Below, piece after piece: positions 59,160 through 64,000 of a stretch of 64,000 nt of DNA. The notes beneath the pieces are model-generated. The model was not told where the DNA came from. It worked only from the letters and a program-made list of their open reading frames with translations, and ran no database searches. Position numbers and translations under genes: made by a program. Origin of the DNA: Phytophthora hibernalis (Eukaryota > Oomycota > Peronosporomycetes > Peronosporales > Peronosporaceae); assembly GCA_012656075.1 (NCBI GenBank), contig JAAKBF010000199.1:1-64000 (forward strand). Reading direction: 5' to 3'. How positions within the stretch are numbered: position 1 is the first letter of the stretch; the number at the start of each line of letters is the position of its first letter.

Positions 59160-60240
59160 CACAATCGTACTTAGCCGGGATCCGGTGTCACACACCAACT
59201 TATGTGGCATGAACATGTACTTAGGCGGGCTTGTGTGGACCACTCGGAAGAACATTGGGTCTCCCCTTTCATAAGGTCTTTTTGCACGGCAAACGGTGTC
59301 AGCCAGTGTGGCCCCGTTACACATGTGGATGGATCGGAATCCGGTCCACATGCTCTCCAGTGGAGGCAGTGGAGCGACTGGCACCGTCAGTAAGTTGGTA
59401 TATACACCGTTCATGTTGAAGTGCTAACAATAATTGCATGTGTATTTCTGTAGTACGACGAGTCAACGGAGAGGTAAAACCGATACCTGCACCGGAGCTG
59501 GTCCGAGATTACCACCACTGGATGGGTGGGGTCGACGTCCACGGCCCGCTCCGCATGCAGCGCTACAGCGTGCAGCTATGCTACAAAACTCGGAAGTATT
59601 ACAAGACGTTGGTCCTGGGTCTGGTGGACATGGCGTTAGTGAACGCATTTATCGTGTTCCGCTACTACAAAAGGTGAACAATAAGCGACCACCCAAGCAC
59701 TTCGCGTTTTTCGAAGAGCTGATGGAGCAGCTACTTGCGATTGACTCTGCAGAGGCTTTCAGCGAAATCAAGGTACGTATTACTATTGCGTGAACCATCA
59801 TCCAACACTAGAAGTCACTAATGTGGCCGATGATTTACTGCTTGAAGCAAGCTACGTCGGCTATGGATCGTACGACAGCTTCGCCAGCTCGTTCTGAATC
59901 AGGACAACAGTCTACAGAAAATGAGCTGACGGTTGTGGGCGGGCATGTTCTGGAGGAGAATCCGGACACTGTTGACGGTGAGCAGGGGTCAAGCGACGCC
60001 AGCGTTCGTGCAAGGTGTGCGCAGTCTTCAAGGTCAAGCCCAGGAAGTTTACCAAGTACTTCTGCCGGGAGTGCCTGACGGGAAATCGGCGGTACGTGCC
60101 GCTTCTTTCCGAAAATGAGGTTGCTGAGTCTAACACAAACTTGATTGTGCAGCAAAATTTGTGTAATGTCGTACGTGAAGGAAGACAGAGGACGTGCTTC
60201 CAGATCTGGCATGCTGACTAGAATAACGGAAACGACATCC
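59160..60240 (+). pseudogene. PiggyBac-like transposase, C-terminal part
   Basis: The plus strand reads MWMDRNPVHMLSSGGS (about 59320-59370). A probable intron at 59391-59453 (GTAAGT...TTCTGTAG) is followed by RRVNGEVKPIPAPELV, YHHWMGGVDVHGPLRMQRYS and YYKTLVLGLVDMALVNAFIV, the hallmark C-terminal half of the piggyBac DDE domain. Next is KRPPKHFAFFEELMEQLL, a possible second donor near 59773, and a Cys-rich tail with CAVFKVKPRKFTKYFCREC (about 60020-60070), like the C-terminal zinc motif of the family. The N-terminal half and the first catalytic Asp are missing or unreadable. Confidence 0.75.
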
Positions 60241-61340
60241 CGCATCAACTACTGTAGGAGCACAAGGTCCGCGACAGGGCGTCACCTTCACGCCCAGGAA
60301 AGAAGCGACGACGCAGCGGCCAGATACGCTGTGACGAGTAGGGCGCGTCGGGACTCGATGAAACGGACACCGACGGAAGTGGAGATGCGGAGAGCGAGCG
60401 CGGAGGGTGATAGGGCGAGCGCCGTGTTGTAGGCAACACTTGAATACTCCTATTTGGTAGTTTGCAATCAATGGAAACCGCCATTTGCTTTTTCTTATTG
60501 GACAAATGTAGGGTTGAACCGAAGCTGGACGTGTGCAACGATACAGAAATGAGGCAACCAGATAAACGATACATCCTTAATGTTGGTTTAGCCTTCATAA
60601 GCGATGATATAGGCGCATTTAAGTCAACATAAGATGTCCAATGTAGGATGTGCCTCTACTTTACTCGCCTCAGGTCTCTTTGGTTCTCCCCAACCCGCTC
60701 GTCAATTAACGTACTTAACAACAACGTTTACAAAATCCTATATATACTTATGTTGGACCTCCAACAAAAGGCAAAACGTATAACCCATGATTTGACGCCG
60801 GGAACTAAAGGGTTAATAGAAAATGTGCTCGTGTTACAATTCCTGGTATCAACTATTTTGGCCAGTATAATATACCGGTAGTGCTAATCTACTACCGGTA
60901 CATGCACTACATCTAAGCGCAATTCCGCTTTCAGTCCAAATACTGGGCTTTCTGCACTAATCAACTTGCATGCTAAGGGCTACAAACCCGAATGAGCAAG
61001 TTCTGGTGTGTTACGTGTGCCCTTGACACCATTATTGTGTGGTTTTTATCGAGCTTAGTTGTTAAACGACGCTTTCGCCACCTATTTTGACCCTTGCCAA
61101 CCTCGCTGCCAGGCCGATCTGCGCGAAGTTCACCAAATCAAGTGTTAATCGAGTGTTAATGATACCATTAGATGCGTCTCGTCAGTGCCTGTCTAATGGT
61201 TTTTAGTTTCTCAGCGGAATCTGTACTGTAGGCAGTGTTGGCATTTTTACATTTACATTTTTACGTAATAAGTGCCTTTTACTCGCTTTAAAACATTTTT
61301 ACATAGATATTTTGCATTGTTGACGTAAAAAGATCTGAAA
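60241..61340. other. AT-rich intergenic stretch
   Basis: No gene recognised. It holds TACCGGTAG-10 nt-CTACCGGTA near 60873-60900. The motif TACCGGTA is frequent in the non-coding parts of this window. Confidence 0.5.
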
Positions 61341-61367
61341 TGACCGGGGGAAGAGAGGAAGCAGATC

Positions 61368-61640
61368 ACCATGACGACGTTGACAGTGCTGAAGAAAACG
61401 GATACGGTGCTCCGCCACCGAGACCATGGGCTGCGGGAGCAGTTCAACTATTTTCTGCCGATAGTTGGTCAAGTGTGCCGCGCGGCACGGTGCAAGTGTT
61501 ATGGGATTTCGACAGCCACTGTGACGCGATACAAATCTCGGATTAATGATGGCGCGTTTTCGGTTAAGGCGCACGGGAACAAGCTGAACCAGAAAGCGAG
61601 TGCTGTTGACCTACGCTGGTTAGTGGTGACCTCGTCGATG
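61368..61640 (+). pseudogene. Possible transposase N-terminal fragment
   Basis: A frame of 90 codons containing EQFNYFLPIVGQVCRAARC and YGISTATVTRYKSRINDGAF, followed by KAHGNKLNQKAS. The pattern (Cys-rich helical segment, then 'GIS-x-x-TV-x-R-Y', then 'HGN') recalls the N-terminal region of a class of transposase-derived proteins, but I am not sure of the family. No catalytic domain follows. Confidence 0.3.
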
Positions 61641-61690
61641 TAGTGTTGCAGCTTGATGCTCACATCCTCATGTAGTTTAAGTATGGGCCC

Positions 61691-64000
61691 CTATGAGTTT
61701 TCGATATCTTCGAGGCCTTCCCATGCAACGAAAACCTCGTAGCCATGCTCCAGGCTGGGGCGATGCTTGACGAAATTTCGAACCGTTAGATCGACGTCTT
61801 GGTTGGCTATGTGCTCGACAACTTCTTCCGTAACATCAAATGAGCTGTCAGCATACATCTTCAGGCGGGATGCATGCACACCTCGCGTGGCACCAGTGAG
61901 AAGATGTTCCACCGAGAAGAAGTTGGGCTTTGCATCGACGACGCGGTACGGCCCCACCCATTTTACGGAAAGTTTGTTTGTTTTCAGGCGTGACTCGATT
62001 CGTGACCAGAGCACGAAGTCGCCTTTGTGAAAGTTGACAGATGTAGCACTGCGTTGGTTGCGCTTGTTTCGTCGGGTTTGTGTGGCTTTGGCCTTCTTTA
62101 GCTTTGGTGCATGTCATGCAGCTGTTCTCGAAGTGCGTTTACCTTTGCCACGATGTGATCCGACATGTCTTCAATGTGCACCACTTGTTCACTGTCTTTG
62201 GCTGTCTGCAAGCTAATGCTTTTAGCGGAGACGGGCACTCCAAACCCGTGAATTCTTCGATGAGGGAAGATTGGCCAGGGATTGCACTGGTGTCTGGTTC
62301 AGATTTGCTTGAAGAAGACGTAGCAGATTAACCCATTGTTCTTGGCGAAGCCGAAATTCTAGTATCATCACACGAAATACTTGCAAGATATTTCTGTTGA
62401 TCCTTTCGATACTGCCATTTATATGGACAGTATGCCACAGTGAAGCTTTGCTGACTCTGCATGTGGTGACAGAGCTCAGCTATTAGCTCGTTTTTGAAGT
62501 GGCTTGCAGCATCACTGATCAGAATATGTGGCGGCCCCAAACGCATGTTCCACTCCAGAATAGCGTGCACTGCCGTCGCTGCATCGGCCTACTTGCATGC
62601 GATAAATTCGCAGAAGTGAGAGTAGCCGTCTTTCGACACCAAGATGTAATCGGAGGAGTTGTTGCAGTTCCCAATGTAGAGAAAGTCCATGTGGAGCTGA
62701 GATTGAAAAGTTCACAGTACGGTCTGGAGACGCACCCTTGACATGACAACATAATAAACACTCAGCACAAAATGCTCTTGCTTTGATGTGCACGTTGGAG
62801 ATGTCAAAATATCGCTCCAGTTGATGTACCATCGCATTCACGCCTCGATGTCCCTCGTTACCGCAGTGTGCCACAATCATGAGACGTAGAAGGAGGTCAT
62901 CCGCTTTTTCGGGGATCCACGGCCTCGAAAAGGAGTCGACGTACACGTCATTGTCGTTAAGGTGATGTGAAGTTGGTGCCACTTTCCACGTTGGGCTGCT
63001 TGTATGTCCGTGATACTCGGCCATTCCAAGTCAACTAGAGACTGAAGCTGAGACGTCGTTGCAGTATCCCATCGTTTCATCGAGCATGGGCGAGCCGCAG
63101 CAGGCTTTTCACCAGCCCATCTCGAGAACATCTCTGCCCAGACAATATCTTCGCCGGCAATGTGCTTAATTTCATAATTGTACTCGTTGAGCTTCAAACT
63201 CCATCGGAGCAATTTACCGCGGATGTGCTTCTTGATTTCAGTGCCAAGTGCGAAAATGTAGATGAAGTTCCGATGATCAGTGAACATTTTAAAACCTTTG
63301 TCTCTAATGAGTAGGTAGTCCAGCTAAGAGTATACTCGAACAATTGGGTAATCCTCTTTCTCAATGACACTCAAGTTCTTGGAAGCGCCATGGAAGGTCC
63401 CACTCATGCAGTGTAGAAGATCGTGGTGCTGGTCTCTAACCAGGGTGTTATTGTCCCATTCCTTCCCTTGTGTCAGAATAATGCTCCAGCCTCCATCACT
63501 TGCATCGCTGTGCATGCATATGGTGCCTGCTGGGTCTGGCAGTGCGAGTGTGGCAGCCTTCTGCAATAAATTCTTCACGCTGTGAAAGCTTTCATTTTCT
63601 TCGGATTTCAGCTCGATGGAGATGTTGGCAGCTACTCGCTTAGTTCGGCGTCTGCCTGCCAGCCAGTTCTTTGTCCAATCGTGTTTGGAGGGGCTGACAA
63701 GCCCGAGTGAAACCAACCAGGCTGCTGCGCATCCAACCAGCAGCACACAAAACTTGTTGTAAAGCTCCAGCAGTGGTAGGTGTGGGCGTGTCGATGGGTG
63801 CTTGGATTTTACTCGAGTCGTACGCCACACCATCCTTGGTCAGCACACGATCACACCACTTAGCCGTTCGAGTGTACAAGCAAATCTTGTCCATGCCGAG
63901 AAAAATCCATACTTCTCCAACAGTGAGTAGATCAGGTCAATCGTATCGAGAAAATCATCGATTGTACTTGCGTATATGAGCAGATCATCCACCCAAACAA
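61691..64000 (-). pseudogene. Gypsy pol entering from the right edge
   Basis: Minus-strand segments run from the right edge: RT catalytic box VWVDDLLIYAS (63990), thumb, RNase H (CMHSDASDGGWSIIL at about 63520, SVIEKEDYPIV at about 63360, FTDHRNFIYIF at about 63270), an IN zinc-binding motif (HCGNEGHRGVNAMVHQLERY...FCAECLLC, 62860-62750), IN core Asp (HILISDAASHFKNE, about 62510), and a C-terminal domain with VKWVGPYRVVDAKPNFF and FVAWEGLEDIE (61970-61700). The integrase Glu is reached only after a frame change near 62420. It differs clearly from the Gypsy at 23-28 kb. Upstream domains lie outside the window. Confidence 0.85.

Noticed and set aside
60873..60900. TACCGGTA palindromes as a specific regulatory system
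   Set aside because: The short motif appears in several non-coding places (15.7, 19.7, 53.6, 56.3, 60.9 kb) without consistent spacing to genes; too short to interpret.

Overview
The window looks like a repeat-rich chromosome segment from an oomycete, most probably Phytophthora or a close relative. The evidence is a set of temptin-like secreted proteins, a match to the oomycete initiator motif in front of one of them, few introns in housekeeping genes, and a typical oomycete mobile-element set (long-LTR Gypsy elements with a chromodomain integrase, a Crypton-type tyrosine recombinase, pogo-like and piggyBac-like transposons, LINE remnants). No species can be named from the sequence alone.

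Layout. Positions 1-10606 are one satellite: 44 nearly identical head-to-tail units of about 245 bp, open at the left edge and cut off mid-unit on the right. Positions 10.6-13.8 kb hold a broken unrecognised gene and scrambled sequence. Positions 15.7-19.1 kb hold three temptin-like loci, one nearly complete and two decayed. A secreted Ser-rich protein gene lies at 20.1-21.0 kb and a tRNA-like cloverleaf at 21.8 kb. Positions 22.1-40.6 kb are nested, rearranged retroelements: a Crypton remnant, a Gypsy pol split into two opposed halves, gag-type ORFs, a long LTR with a primer-binding site, and a second Gypsy gag-protease remnant. A multi-exon Lys-rich gene cut off at its 3' end (40.6-42.1 kb) and a 264-bp foldback MITE follow.

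Positions 43.0-53.5 kb form a gene island: a very large ATG2 autophagy gene, a glutathione S-transferase, and a thiamine pyrophosphokinase divergently arranged with the transferase. From 53.6 kb to the right edge the sequence is again mobile-element debris: a LINE reverse-transcriptase scrap, a second LTR fragment, a pogo-like transposon with 24-bp terminal inverted repeats, a kinase pseudogene, a piggyBac-like fragment, and a Gypsy pol running off the right edge.

A caution applies throughout. Conserved genes, including ATG2 and thiamine pyrophosphokinase, are interrupted by single-base frame changes, many of them in short homopolymers. The satellite copies also differ mainly by such indels. 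This fits an incompletely polished long-read assembly, so 'pseudogene' calls that rest only on frameshifts are provisional.
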